In this document: one piece after another, positions 23,517 through 35,201 of the stretch
Numbering within the stretch: the stretch's first letter is position 1
How the letters are laid out: the number at the start of each line of letters is the position of its first letter
Assembly (NCBI GenBank): GCA_030062745.1
Contig: CP099848.1
Span: 3,253,501 to 3,317,500, forward strand
Source of the DNA: Capitulum mitella
Lineage: Eukaryota; Arthropoda; Thecostraca; Pollicipedomorpha; Pollicipedidae
Direction of reading: 5' to 3'
DNA length: 64,000 nt
Notes under the pieces: generated by a model
What the model saw: only the letters and a program-made list of their open reading frames with translations
What the model was told of the DNA's origin: nothing
Database searches by the model: none
Translations under genes and position numbers: made by a program

Positions 23517-23828
23517 GTACATACACGTAAGTGTAGACTGCTGTACTTTTTTCTGTTATAACTGTTATATAATATTCTATATGTATATATATTTTATATA
23601 TATATTTTTATATATAATAAATATTATAATATTTAATGTTATTCTGTTATATAATATATAACGACTCGATAACTGTCGACGAAACGGCATGCAGTGAAAG
23701 CAAATAGATCATCGCGTCATTTGCATGCTGTTGACAGCGTACTTAGAAGCGCTCCGAAGGGGCTTAGCGCGAGCAGCTGTGTTGACGCGATTTGTTGGCC
23801 GCAGGAGCGGAACAAGAAGAAGAACTGA
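16757..23828 (+). CDS. TMBIM6: Bax inhibitor-1 (TMBIM6), complete, 5 exons
   Basis: Bax inhibitor-1 is an ER membrane protein that leaks calcium in a pH-dependent way and restrains cell death and the unfolded protein response. Exons: 16757-16797, 20754-20983, 22541-22767, 23161-23334, 23805-23828. Their sum is 696 nt, exactly 231 codons plus stop (human 237). All introns are GT-AG and in phase. Diagnostic segments are EPSVRTHLKNVYSAV, KRLGLLAGFSFCTGLGLGPL, IPTAFMMTSAVF, FLFLGGILGSGLSLML and CGFILYDTQLIIE, followed by FVDLVDVFRHILVILMQKE and the lysine-rich tail ERNKKKN. The family has six to seven membrane helices. The acidic residues in the YDTQLIIE and LVDVF segments are the family's pH-sensing candidates. 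Confidence 0.96.
16798..20753. other. TMBIM6 intron 1 (4.0 kb)
   Basis: The intron is AT-rich until about 19.1 kb and holds no recognisable exon. It contains the 17 bp hairpin at 20343-20380. Several short open frames on both strands have no family resemblance. Confidence 0.65.
20343..20380. repeat. Perfect 17 bp inverted repeat, 4 nt loop
   Basis: GGCAATATATACTGTTG is followed by TCTG and its exact reverse complement. Part of the arm (ACTGTTGTCTGCAAC) recurs just downstream near 20387-20401. It lies in TMBIM6 intron 1. It could be a small snap-back duplication or the remnant of an inverted-repeat transposon. Confidence 0.9.
20984..22540. other. TMBIM6 intron 2
   Basis: A 1.56 kb intron with a G-rich run near 21659-21672. 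No further exon, RNA gene or well-bounded repeat is visible. Confidence 0.6.
23405..23660. repeat. Compound (TA)n / (GA)n / (TA)n microsatellite
   Basis: In TMBIM6 intron 4 a short TA run passes into GA repeats (about 23430-23448) and then about 55 bp of pure TA (23460-23515), followed by irregular AT-rich sequence. It lies between the last two coding exons. Confidence 0.92.
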
Positions 23829-25633
23829 GCGCCGTCGGCCGGCCGGCCAGCGTCCGCTGCCCGGCGCGTGCTCCCCCAGGCGGGGTGCAGGCCAGGCATG
23901 CTGCAGAAGATAACGCCTCGAGCTTCTCCGCCATTGTCATATCGTCCGGACTTTGGGCCGTGACCGCGTCACTCGTAACAATATTTCTGCGATTTGTGTT
24001 GTGGATCACTGTCCGTAAGAACGCGGCCGATGAGTCGTGTAATACACCACACAGTTATTCCAGCCGAGAGGGGTGATTCTGGTTGTTAGCGAGCATTGCA
24101 AGATCATTAAAACGAAGGAATCTGATAAGCGATACCGGGAAGTCTGAAGTCACGGGAAGTCTCGATAGTGTGGCAACCTGTTCCGAAACGAGGTATATAC
24201 AAAAAGTGTGTAGTTAGTTTCCCGTTGTCTATCGCCCTGGAATAATTAGACTGTGTGATTATTACTAACCCAACGTTTAATAAGCTAACATGGAATTCGT
24301 TGCCAAATGGGCCCCTGTGACTGTAAATTTCAAAGCAGTTTGTGCTTTCCGCCTGGTTTTTGCCTGTTTTATGGAAAACGATGCTCGGCCGAAGGCTTTT
24401 GTCAGCACTGATCGACCCTCTATCCAATTGCTCACAACCTCAACCTGCAATGATTGTCACTGAATGTTGTAATCTCTGCATGTTTGAAACAAGGGAAATC
24501 AGTCGTGGAATAATCTTCGATCTTGGCGGCCAGCTTTTTCACCCCGTGACGTGTAGTTCCAGACGCCGATATCAGCAAAACTCTGGTGATTCTATTTCTC
24601 TCATTGGTAATGATTTGGGAAGACTGTGATTCAATGGAAATAAATTTCGGTTTGCTGTATGTGTGTTGGGTTACGTTCTGTTCGAAATGCCTTGTGTCTG
24701 AAGTAGACAATCTATTTTTGCATCGTCGCGTTCGGTTCTTGCAGTCGGCCTCTTGTTTAAAATGACCCATGTTCTTAAAGAACTTCTGGGTCCGAAATTT
24801 CAGTTATGCGTTAGAGGCCTTGCGTTATTGACACCAGTGCAAATTGCCGCAGGTGTTATACAGACATGTACTTGCTAAGACGTGTTTTAGCATATCTCCG
24901 AGAAAACTACCTATGAAAACTACCCATACTATAAAAGCAATACCCCAGTCATTCGTTCGCAATAAAGTAGTGTACGAGTAGTGAATTAAAACCCAAACAC
25001 AATGCTTCGGTAAAGACAGACTGTTGGCCACGAAAAACCAGACTGTTGGTCAAGAAAAATCGTTTGTAAGTTGCCTTGTTACGTCTTAGCGTCTGAAGCA
25101 TTTTTTGTCCGCCTCTTCCACCCCAATGTACATATCAAACTCAGTCACGCTAGCATTGTCTCTGGGTGGCGTCCTGGATTCCACTGAAATTAATATATAA
25201 GATAAATAATTCAAATTATTTTATTTTAATTTATGTTGATCTGATTTAAGATTAATTTACGACATTTATTTAAAATGAAATGTAGTAAATTATTCGTATG
25301 AAAAATTAGATTAAATCAGACACATCGGATTAAAACTGATAACCTCCAGTGGCGCTTCGCTTCTTGCGTGGCTCATTCCACGACTACAAAGGGACGGAGC
25401 CGACATCCCCTTTGACCAAGGTACTAGACAAACCTTTTGGCCACTGCTGTTCATTCGGCCCGCGAGCCCAGCACTCGCAGTGTAAAGAACTTGTGTCCCA
25501 CGTGAGCTGTATTTCATGTACACCGCTGACACCTGGCTCACCAGCATTTAACAAGAAACAGTGGGCGGCGGCGGCAGGCGCGGCAGCGCCACCGTCGCCG
25601 CCGGGCGCGGGGCGCCACCGTCGCCGCCGGCGC
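23829..25633. other. Intergenic between TMBIM6 and the cysteine-rich gene (tail-to-tail)
   Basis: The two genes converge here. Candidate polyadenylation signals for TMBIM6 are ATTAAA at 24106 and AATAAA at 24639. For the minus-strand gene, AATAAA appears (as TTTATT on plus) at 25265-25270 and 25220-25225, about 365-415 bp past its stop. No exon is recognised in between. Confidence 0.5.
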
Positions 25634-28600
25634 TCACTCGGGCACGCAGCGCGGCACCTTGGTCGAGCTCGGCACGTAGATGTCGGTGAGCGTGGCCGGG
25701 TCGATGTTGCGACAGACCTGGCCGCGCGGGCAGTCCAGCAGGCAGTCGACGCAGATCGCGCGGTCCACGAACACCTTGCAGACTTGGTCGGCCGGGCAGT
25801 TGGCCGACTCGCAGGACGGCACGCAGGACGGCGTGCCCGAGAGCACGGCGCACTTCTGGCCGGCCAGGCACTTCACGCCCGTGCAGGTGGCGGTCTTGAC
25901 GCAGATGCTCATGCCGGCCACCTTCTCGCAGGCGAGGCCCTCGGCGCAGTCGACGTCGCGGCGGCACTTGGCTCCCGTCACGGACTTGCAGCGCGCTATG
26001 TTGTCGCGCACCTCGCACTGCTGGTCGTAGCGGCACTTGGTGTCGGCGCACGTGGTGGCCGTGATGCACTTGGCCGACCCGTAGTACTCTCGGCAGACGC
26101 GCGACTTGCTGCAGCGGATCTCCTTGCAGGTGGGCTTGGGCACGCACACGTGCTCGCCGCCGACGATGCGGCACTCCTCCTTGGCCGGGCAGCGCCGGTC
26201 GTAGCAGATGGGCACCACCATGCACGTGGGCACGGACTGCAGCACCACGCAGCGCTCGTTGGAGCTGCACGTGAGGTCGGAGCACTGAGGCGTGTCGACG
26301 CAGCGCGGCAGCCGGCCGATCAGCTGGCACACCTTGCCGGTTTCGCACTGCACGCCTTCGCACGAGCGGCGAATGGCGCAGCGCGGCCGGCCGTTGCGCA
26401 CCAGGCACTCCTGGTCGTAGCGGCAGCGCAGGTCCGAGCACGAGGTCATGGTGACGCAGCGCGGCCGGCCGGCGATCAGCTCGCACCCCTTGCCGGGCGG
26501 GCAGGTGAGCGCGTCGCACGGCGAGGCCGGCGGCGCGGCGGCGGGCGGCGCCGGCACGCAGCGAGGCTTGCCCTCCATCAGCTTGCACTGCTCGTCGGCG
26601 GCGCACGTGAGGTCGGCGCAGGTCAGCATCACGCACATGGGGCCCTGCGTCTCCAGCATGCAGCGGTGCTCGGCGGGACACGTGACGTCATCGCAGGAGC
26701 GCGCCTTCTCGCAGCGCGCCCCCTGGCTGCCGTCGCGGCAGTACATGCTCTCGTCGCAGGTCATCTCGTCGCACGTCTTGGAGGGCTTGGCCTGGGCCTT
26801 GACCGGCTTGACGCACTCGGGCACGTCGTCCTTCAGCTGGCACTGGAGGCCGACCGCGCACTTGACCCCCTGGCAGCTGGTCTTCTTCACGCACTGGGGC
26901 TTGCCGGCCGACATGCGGCACGCCTCGTTGTAGGCGCAGGTCGTATCCTTGCAGGACGGCCTGGCCACGCACTGCGCCTTGCCCGCCGTCACCTTGCAGA
27001 CGGTGTCCTTGCCGCAGGTCACGCCAGCGCAGGATGTCTTGGGCACGCACTTGGCGCTGCCGTCGTACGGTTTGCAGTCCTCGAGAGGGCCACAGGTCAG
27101 CAGCTCGCAGGGAGGCACCGGCTCGCAGGTGGCAGCACCGTCGACGATGGCACAGCGCTCCCGCTGGCCGCAGGTGACACCCTGGCAGCTGGTCTTGGCC
27201 TGGCAGACCGGCCGTCCGGACACCAACCGGCAGTCCTGCAGACCGCTGCACTGGATGTCCTCGCAGGTCTTGCTCTGGCACACGGGAACTGAGTCCACAA
27301 TCTGGCACTTCTCGCTCTCCTGGCACTGAAGATCCGCGCAAGTCTTGCTTTGGCAAGTAGGAATCGATCCTACCATTACGCACTTTTGATTCTTCGCGCA
27401 TTTTGTGTCTGCACAAGTTCTGGCCATGCATGTGGGTACTTCTCCCACCATTTCACATTTCTGATTCGCTCTGCACTCGATGTCTTCGCAGGTTTTACTT
27501 CGACAGGTTGGAGCTGATTCTACCATTTGGCATTTTTGATTCTTCCCGCATGCAATATCTTCGCAGGTTTTACTCTGACAAGTAGGAACGCCATCCACCA
27601 TCTCACACTTCTGTTTCTCTCCGCACTTGACATCCTGGCAAGTTTTGCTTTGACAAACGGGGGTCCCTCCCACCATCTCGCACTTCTCGTTCTGCGCACA
27701 CTCCACATCCTGGCACGTGTGGGGCCGGCAGCTGGGGGCGCCGTCCACCATCTGGCACTTCTGCCCAGCCTCGCAGTCCACCCCTGCGCAGGAGGACCTC
27801 ACCTCGCAGACGGCCGCGCCGCCGACGATCAGACACTCTTGGTTATAGGCGCAGATGACGGTCTCGCACGAGGCGGGCACGGTGCTGGCGCGCGGCTCAG
27901 TCGTCTGCTCTGCGCTGACCTGGGACAGGGTCAAGCCGGCGCCGACGGCAGGCTCGCCAGCGGCCGGCAGGGAGCTGGTCCGTCCGGATGTGCCGGCAGC
28001 AGCGGACACCGGCGGCTCCTCCGCTCCGACAGCCTGCTTCTCGACCTCACCTGACGGCTTCGCTGGCTGAGCAGCAGACTGTTCAGGCTGAGCAGCGGGC
28101 TTTTCAGGCTGGACGACGGGCTTTTCGGGCAGGGCGACGGGCTTTTCTTGCCGAGCCGAAGGCTTTTGCGGCTGGGCAGCAAGCTTGTCAGGTTTACGGG
28201 CAGGCTTTCTGAGCTGAGAAGCTGGCTTCTGGGGCTGAGTGGCCGGCTTTTCAGGTTGGGCAGCTGGCTTCTCAGGCTGAGAGGACTGCTTCTCAGGCTG
28301 CATGGGTGGCTCCTCGGGCTGAGCAGCTGATCTGTCGGGCTGTAGAGACAGCTTTTCGGTTTTTGAAGGCTGCCCCTCAGTTTTGGCCGTCTGCTCTTGG
28401 ACCTGAGTCACCTGTTCCACAAGCGAAACATCTGGTGGCTCGTACAGTGCTGAGAGACTCTCGGGCTGAGGCGACTGCTTGTCAGGCTGCGAAGACTGTT
28501 CCTCAGGCTGGGGCGGTTTCTCAGGCAGGACTGCCGGCGTTTCAGGCTGAACACCCACCTCCTCCGCCTGTTTTTCGGGCTGGGCTTTCTGTTTCTCCGT

Positions 28601-29130
28601 CTGAGTTGCCTGTGTTCCAGGCTGTTTTTCCGGCCGGGCGTCTGGTTTCTCAGGCTGAGCAACCGGCGTTTCAGGCTGAACAGCCGGCTCCTCAGGTCCG
28701 GCGATCTCGCTCCCCGGCTGGCCCGCCGGCTCGGGCTGCGCCTGCTCCCCAGGCTGGGCGCCGTCCGCGCCGGGCGCCGCCTGGCAGACGAACAGCGTGC
28801 GGCAGGGCGGCAGGTAACCGTCCAGCGAGTGCTTGCACTGCTGCACGGCGGCGCACGCCTGCGGCGGCGGGCAGCTCAGCTCCGCGCAGGACTTGGTGCG
28901 CACGCAGGCCGGCTTCTGCAGGGGCGGGCTGTACTGGGTGGCCTCGGCGGAGGCGTCCGGCTCCAGGCGGCAGTGGTGGCCCAGCTGGCAGGCGTGCCCG
29001 GCACAGGACGGCGGTCGAAGGCAGACGGCGCGGCCGACGCACGGCGGCAGGTACCCCTTCAGCGGCGCTTCCGTGCACGTGGTCTTGACTCGGCACTCCT
29101 CGCCGGCGGCGCACTGCAGCGCGTCGCAGC
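25634..29130 (-). CDS. Main exon: about 30 four-cysteine modules and heptad linker
   Basis: The exon opens after acceptor GTCGCCGCAG with GCDALQCAAGEEC. Modules 1-3 (29130 to about 28790) carry inserts such as KGYLPPC. The linker occupies about 28790-27880. The long module array runs from about 27874 (CETVICAYNQEC) to the stop. Modules encoded near 27340-27710 share the connector CQSKT or CRSKT and are the most alike, pointing to recent unit duplication. Those modules also use visibly more AT-rich codons than the rest. Two spacers, PVKAQAKPSKT and PAPPAAAPPASP, interrupt the array. Confidence 0.88.
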
Positions 29131-32100
29131 CTGCGGCGACGGCGGGCGTCAGACGGGGGTTCCGCGGAAGAGGGGGCGGGCACGTGGCGGAACACGCCAC
29201 ACGGATCAGACGGGGGTTCCGCGGAAGAGGGGGCGGGCACGTGGCGGAACACGCCACACGGATCAGACGGGGGTTCCGCGGAAGAGGGGGCGGGCACGTG
29301 GCGGAACGCGCCACACGGATCAGACGGGGGTTCCGCGGAAGAGGGGGCGGGCACGTGGCGGAACACGCCACACGGAGCTGGGAGAGCCTGCCACGCTGGC
29401 GGAGCGGCCACGGGTCGGATTCCTCAATCGTCCACCCGTCACCTAATATGACCTCGCCGAGAGCGGTTACTGCAAAGGGCTTATTAAAAATGTTCCAGAC
29501 AACGCGGGCAAACATTCTTGGATTTTCTCTGCAAATGGTCAGGAAAGGCTCAGGGAGGTATGAGCAGTATTTACATAATTGTGAGGTGGTTTAATAAGAT
29601 GCATTATCCCAAATGCAATATGTTCTCCCGAAAACCATCACGACCGTAGGGATTTGCAAGTCGCAATCTGGTCAGCGATGCAATCTATCTTAGGATCTTT
29701 TCGTTAACCCGTTTTTTCGCAACATTCATGAGTTTTAAGCCTAAGTATAAGAGTACAGGAGCCTGAGTAGATTCGCGGTTGCCCGGAGATCTGCTTAACG
29801 ACCCCAAATATCTGCCAAGTAGCGCGGACACTTGACGGGCGCTTCGTGATCCTGGACTAGTCCGCAACAGTCCCCTAAAGGAAAGATACCTCGACAGACA
29901 GATGCCGTCTCCACCGGTGCAACGGCTCATCTTCAGGGGATTAAGCGTGTCTTTTGGATTTCAATAAACCCAAGCCCAAATTGAAAAGAACTTGAGTTGT
30001 TCATGAAAGAGCATGAGTTATTCATGAAAACAAGCCGGATGCGATCACCGAGTGACGACGCACATGGTACCGTTAAAGTAACCCGATCTTGGAAGAAAAA
30101 ACATTTAACGTTTTTGTTGATTCTCCGGTTCCAGCTGACAAAACGCTTCGGTGCACGCCTGAGAAGCAAGAAAACACGGAGCAAGAAACCCGCAGTGTAA
30201 GGTCAGGAGGTCGCAGGTATGGCCTGAAAATTTGATGAATCACACTCTGCGCCATTGCCTGACATGCTTACTCCCCAGCCTGCGTCGAATAACCAACAGT
30301 TGTCGGGAGGATAATCCATGTCTTTGTTCCCTCTTCCTACGCCAAAAAGAACAACCCAAGTTCATATTCTTTAAACGTTTATGTGTAACTATGCATAGCA
30401 ATAAGAACTGAATTGCGTTTTTTTCGTGAGCAGGGGCGTACCTTTACGCCTCCCTGCTGATGCACATGCCCCACAAACTAGATCTGTGCATCCACAAGCA
30501 AGGCCTGTGCACCCACAATCCAAAAAGCCACCAATGATACTAAAGGCAAGATTTGAACTCAGCACGGGAAAACTCATATAAATACATAGATGGCAGGTGC
30601 ATATGTATGTGGGCGCCCACTGCATGACGAAAAAAATTAAAAAATATAAAAAGACGCAGCACAGAAATACACCCATAGGCGCTAAAGGGGCGCCATTCGC
30701 TCTTATGTCGTCATATTTTGAGTTTTTTAACCCCATAAAGGCAAAGTCCGGAATTTTTGGCATTTCAAAATAAAGTAGCCGAAATCCGAGTAGTTTTTGG
30801 TTTCCGGCTGGGGTAGGGCTCCTTCTGTACAACAACCAGCTGGCGCCTGAATGCACCTAAAAAGGATTTTGGAAAATTACGCCCTTAACCGTGAGAATGT
30901 GCGATCATCGTCCTCAGGGTACAATATTCCGTTGCGTAATTAACATAAGTGACTTAGGCTCTGATTTCTATGAATGTGAAACCGATCCATGAGCCTTGTC
31001 TCTGCGAGACAGTCTAGTTGTCTTTTCTTTTTGTTTATTTTCATATTCTTCATTTATGTTTTCCTTATTCCTATGTTTTCTTTCTTCGTGGCAATCTCGT
31101 AAGAGCTGTCGGCCATTTTTAATCCGTCCGTCGCATCTCTGCGCGAAGCTCCATTCAGTTAACCCCTCGATTTCCTTTGCTATTTGTTCCGATGCCTTCG
31201 GCGCCCCCACCATCTACGACTTGCCCCTGACAGGCCTCTTGCAGCAGGGTCAGTGTCATGTAATGGGTGGCCTGGCTCCCGGAGGCTCATCCAGGGGGCT
31301 CGCGTCTCTACAGAGGTAACTTTCTCCCGCCGCAGTTCGCGGCCGCTCCACACCTGTCGAGGCCGACGCGCAGTCGCCCAGACGGAGTACTGGACTGATC
31401 AGTGACCGGCGACACCCGCAGTCGTGACTCTCAGATCACGCTGCCGCCTGTACCGGTCGACCGACTTCTCCAGTTACGTGGCGACGCCGGCAACCGCCAC
31501 GCCGGAACTCGTCAGCACGTGTTTACGTATCCTTACATAACCCCATTTAGAAGGATATTTTAAAAGAATAATTAGTGGCCTTGATGTCTGATATTGATAT
31601 GATTTCCGTGGCGGTCTTTTGAAGTATCCCCATTTTTGGGAGGGAAGGGGAGGGGGCATAAAGCAGCCGTAACTTCCCCTATGGTCCATAGACCAATAGC
31701 GTCCCTTCACACAATTTCTCATGGGATCTTCAGATTTCCCTGAATTTCTTGACGGACTTCAGAGGTACGAGTTCGGGGATTCATGCTTTAATAATGGCAC
31801 AAGACCTCGGCTTCTGAACGCGCCGAATCTTCCTGGGCACAGTCCATAGAAAATCGTGCACCGATAGTCATATTTCAGTCACCAATTTCACCTCATCGCA
31901 TGCTTTTTTTAATCAGACGCTGGCGGAATGTTCCCAAAGTTAAGAGTGCATAAACAGAGTAGAAACGCTTTTAGAAATTCAACAGCACATCATCGATATT
32001 TGGCCGTTCCACATGTGAGCCAGATTTAAGAGTTTGTGTTATTCATGAACCAAATCAGACACAGTAGTCCGACATGCAAAGCGGATGCATTTTACCAAAC

Positions 32101-35089
32101 AACAGAAATGCACGAGGATGATATCCCGTTCGACGGCTGCTTTGACTTGTTTGAATTTTCGAATGCTGCCGTCAAAACTCAAATTTTGTGGCTGAAAATT
32201 GCGACTGTCGCAGGATTCCAAATCATGTCCTTCACCACAGCCAAAAATTCGAGAACAAATTCCATGGTCCAGAGAAGAGCATGTGGTCAGCGTGACTATG
32301 TCACCTGATGGAACGTTCATAGGAGCTTGTGTTTAAGTACGGAGCAATGCAACATTCCACAAAAACTGTTGCAGCATTATTGAAAAGGCGGCTTTGAGAA
32401 ATATTTGCCCTCGGCAGGAATGATCAAATGAACATTTATATATGCAACAGTCGGAGTTTGTTTCCTCTTTCCAACGTCCATTGTTTGCCGACTCGATAAT
32501 ACTCATCCTGTCACAGACGCGCAAACTGGAGACTTTCTGAACATAATGCGCACTTGTTGGGCATATTTTACCTGCCTCTCCCTATCTCCTGATTTATTCA
32601 GCTGACCGCGAAAAATTTTTCCAGGAAATACGTCTGTGGAGCACTTACATGTCCCTAAGCACACACAATTTTAGCCAGGCCAAATGAGGTCGCCGGAGGC
32701 CAAATGTTGTATATGAAACACTAGTCGTTTTCATTCTCATGAAGTTACAAATGGGATTTCTGATTTATCTGACCTGATTTGCCTGCGTTTTGCAGCATAT
32801 GTGTCCATTATGCCGCTGAGATCCCCATCATGCATCCTTATTTCCCTCGTCCATATCCTGCACTTTCAGGGTGCACTGGACATTGGCTTACTTCAAGTGC
32901 ATCTTGACATCACTTACCTTTACGTCACAAATGTTTTGGATGACGTAAATTAATTGTACAGGCTAATTGCCCATTACGTTTCATTGAGATAGGCGTAGTA
33001 TATAACAGGAGAAAATGACCCTCAAAAATTTAAACAAGAGAACAAGAACAAGACAAAATTGCAAGAGAGTTGTGTCGTTAATTAACCGTCCTCCATTAGC
33101 CAGCCGGCAGCGACCGTTCCGCGTGCCATAAAGTGCTCTCTGGCGGCCTGATATAGTGCCTTCTGGCGGGCTGATATAGTGCCCTCCAGCAGGCGGCTAT
33201 AGTACCTTCCGATGGGCTGATATAGTGCCCTCCGACGGGCTGATATGGTGCCTTCCGACAGGCTGATATGGTGCCCTCCGACGGGCTGACATGGTGCCCT
33301 CCGACAGGCTGATATAGTGCCCTCCGACGGGCTGATATGGTGCCTTCCGACAGGCTGATATAGTGCCCTCCGACGGGCTGATATGGTGCCTTCCGACAGG
33401 CTGATATGGTGCCCTCCGACGGGCTGATATGGTGCCTTCCGACAGGCTGATATGGTGCCCTCCGACGGGCTGGCATGGTGCCCTCCGACGGGCTTATATA
33501 GTGCAAACCACGGGCTGACACCTGCGGCCGTGCGTCACCAACCGCGGCACGCGCGACCGACCTCGAGACCTTGTGAGATCGCAGCGGACAAAACTGTCAA
33601 GCGATCTTAGAAATTTAAGCCTGAAATACTTGTTTGGAGTAAGGCAGGAGATTGCCGCAAAAAAGTTGCTCTATCTTAATTACCTCCTAAGGTATTTACA
33701 AAATAGCAGTAGCAACGGGCAGTTTTTACAACCCAACAAAGACCATTGTTGACTGCAATATGCTTTTGTGTTATTGCGGTCTCTCACTGCTGCAGATAGA
33801 GCGTTTTTATGATGACATTGTTTGATCCGGTAGCTTCGCGGAATATTCCATCATGCCAGATTACCGTTCGTCTCAGACTGACTGCTCAAACCACAGCCCG
33901 ACTCGTGTATCATGCTTTGTTTAACAGATGATTGCTTGTAGTGTATTGAAAACTAAACCACACATCGGACGCGACAGACTCAGGAACGGATCGAGTATTT
34001 TGCCGGGGGAGGGGGGATTTCTATGGTCGCGAAAATAATGTTCTGAAGACGCCAAAATCGAAGCAAAAGGGCGCCAAAATTGCGCTGATGCGACGGGGGG
34101 AGGGCGCCAAAACGACTCAGGAGGGCGTTTGGATTCATGCGCTCTTGAAAGCGGAATGCTTATGTTATATATGGGCATGGCATATTACCAAAGTCAGACA
34201 AGGAACTGTCGCTCCTCGAGCAGACTGAGAGTAACGGATCGCTCACACAAGCAGCCACATTCCCGGCAAGCGTGAACCAGTTTTTGAAATACTGAACGAG
34301 AAGACCAATGGGCCTGCGCGTTTCAGGCACATAAAACAGATCTGTTCTCGAAGCGCGGGGTTTAAGTCAAGGATGTCAAGGTCTCTGCTGCAAGTGGTGG
34401 CTCCCAGTGCTGAGTTGTCTACTGTATATCCTTTTCGAGTGGAACGGTTTAAGTTCGGGTGGAGTTTAAGGGTGCCAGTGAAGAATTTGCATTTAAATAG
34501 ATTCCGTTACAGTTGCCAGCCTGGATAAAAATGTCAAAAGTCAAATATCCTAGGTCGGGTTTAAGTAGCAGAGAGTCGTCTAAAACCTTTAGCTTACGAG
34601 AAATAAGGTATGTGAAAAGCAGGCAGTTTGATTGTATCTTCAGGGAAGTTCATTCACAAAGCCTCACACGACTCTCCGCTACTAGATTTAGGAAAAAAGA
34701 ATAGCGGGGAATGTTGTGGCCCGAAGTGATTCTTGAAGTAGTGGAGAGACCATGGTATTTAACGTAATTGTGCCATACTGGCATGGAAGGGCACTCCTGC
34801 CAACCCATTAACGAGTAAGGGATTGCAAATAAAAAAGAGATTGACTCTACCAATCTGTAGCTAACGCAAAAACGCCAAACCAGAGAACGCTGAAGGCCTT
34901 CTATCGTCCCGTGTTCCACAGTGCAGCGCACGCTCGTCTGGTGACTTGCTGCCCATCTCCCTCCGTCCCCGCTCTCGCCTGTCGACCCCGCCACTCACCT
35001 GGGGGTGAGGGTGGTGAAGGCGCCAACGCCGGCCCGGCCACAGCCAGCACCAGCGCCAGTGTCACCAGCGTCACCGGCCGAGTCACCAT
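25634..35089 (-). CDS. Secreted multi-module cysteine-rich protein (FOLN-like repeats plus PEKQ heptad linker), 2 exons
   Basis: I do not recognise this gene. Proposed exons are 35089-34999 (signal peptide) and 29130-25634, joined GT-AG and phase 1, giving about 1195 residues. The mature chain has three four-cysteine modules, then about 300 residues rich in Pro, Glu, Lys and Gln, including about ten consecutive heptads like AAQPEKP, and then about 27-28 more modules to the TGA at 25636-25634. Each module is 24-26 residues with spacing C-x3-C-x5-C-x8-C, for example CQDVECAQNEKCEMVGGTPV then C. This resembles the follistatin N-terminal (FOLN) fold unit or other disulfide-rich extracellular repeats. 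No transmembrane segment is visible. An extracellular structural, adhesive or binding role is inferred only from composition. Confidence 0.8.
29150..29378. repeat. 57 bp minisatellite, four copies, abutting a 3' splice site
   Basis: Four nearly identical 57 bp units follow each other; each contains AGACGGGGGTTCCGCGG and GGGCACGTGGCGG. Because 57 is a multiple of three, the minus-strand frame stays open through all copies and is continuous with the cysteine-module exon. The acceptor at 29131 and the phase match with the signal exon make it more likely intronic. Confidence 0.93.
33126..33510. repeat. 23 bp minisatellite (about 16 units)
   Basis: Tandem units alternate between TGATATAGTGCCCTCCGACG-GGC and TGATATGGTGCCTTCCGACA-GGC types, suggesting a 46 bp higher-order dimer. 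It lies in the intron of the cysteine-rich gene. The open minus-strand frame across it is a by-product of the periodicity and is not annotated as a gene. Confidence 0.93.
34999..35089 (-). CDS. Signal-peptide exon of the cysteine-rich gene
   Basis: The perfect Kozak start GCCACCATGG at 35089 opens MVTRPVTLVTLALVLAVAG, followed by PALAPSPPSPP. This is a classic secretion signal with an Ala-Leu-Ala cleavage site, and it ends at CCCCAG|GTGAGT. One base (G) is left over; GC at 29130-29129 completes a Gly codon and enters the cysteine-module frame without a shift. A TATA box lies about 55 bp upstream. The join across 5.9 kb is inferred from phase, strand and secretory logic, so an unseen exon in between remains possible. 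Confidence 0.72.
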
Positions 35090-35140
35090 GGTGGCCGTCG
35101 GTGCCACGGCAATTGCAGGCGAGCTGGCCGGAGGCGCCAG

Positions 35141-35147
35141 CTTTATA
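35141..35147 (-). promoter_or_regulatory. TATA box of the cysteine-rich gene
   Basis: TATAAAG on the minus strand lies 52 bp upstream of the ATG at 35089, which predicts a transcription start near 35115 and a short 5' UTR. A clear TATA box suits a highly or tissue-specifically expressed secreted protein. Confidence 0.65.
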
Positions 35148-35201
35148 ACGTGGCCCCCCGGCGCCGCCCGTTAGCGCGCGTTTTTACCGGGCCCATGGAA
35201 T

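Larger units (their letters stand above)
29131..34998. other. Long intron of the cysteine-rich gene (5.9 kb)
   Basis: The intron holds a 57 bp minisatellite right at its 3' end (29150-29378) and a 23 bp minisatellite (33126-33510). No other exon with family resemblance was found on either strand. If the proposed splice is wrong, a missing exon should be sought here. Confidence 0.55.

Noticed and set aside
25349..27292. 647-codon plus-strand open frame
   Set aside because: It is antisense to the cysteine-module exon. Its Ala/His/Gly-rich composition reflects GC-rich codons on the other strand, with no family resemblance.
29131..29515. Extension of the cysteine-rich open frame upstream to 29515
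   Set aside because: It runs through a 57 bp minisatellite. A good acceptor at 29131 matches the phase of a signal-peptide exon, and the extension lacks a signal sequence.
33096..33521. 141-codon minus-strand frame with repeated peptide
   Set aside because: It is generated by a 23 bp minisatellite cycling through all three frames; it does not look like a protein.
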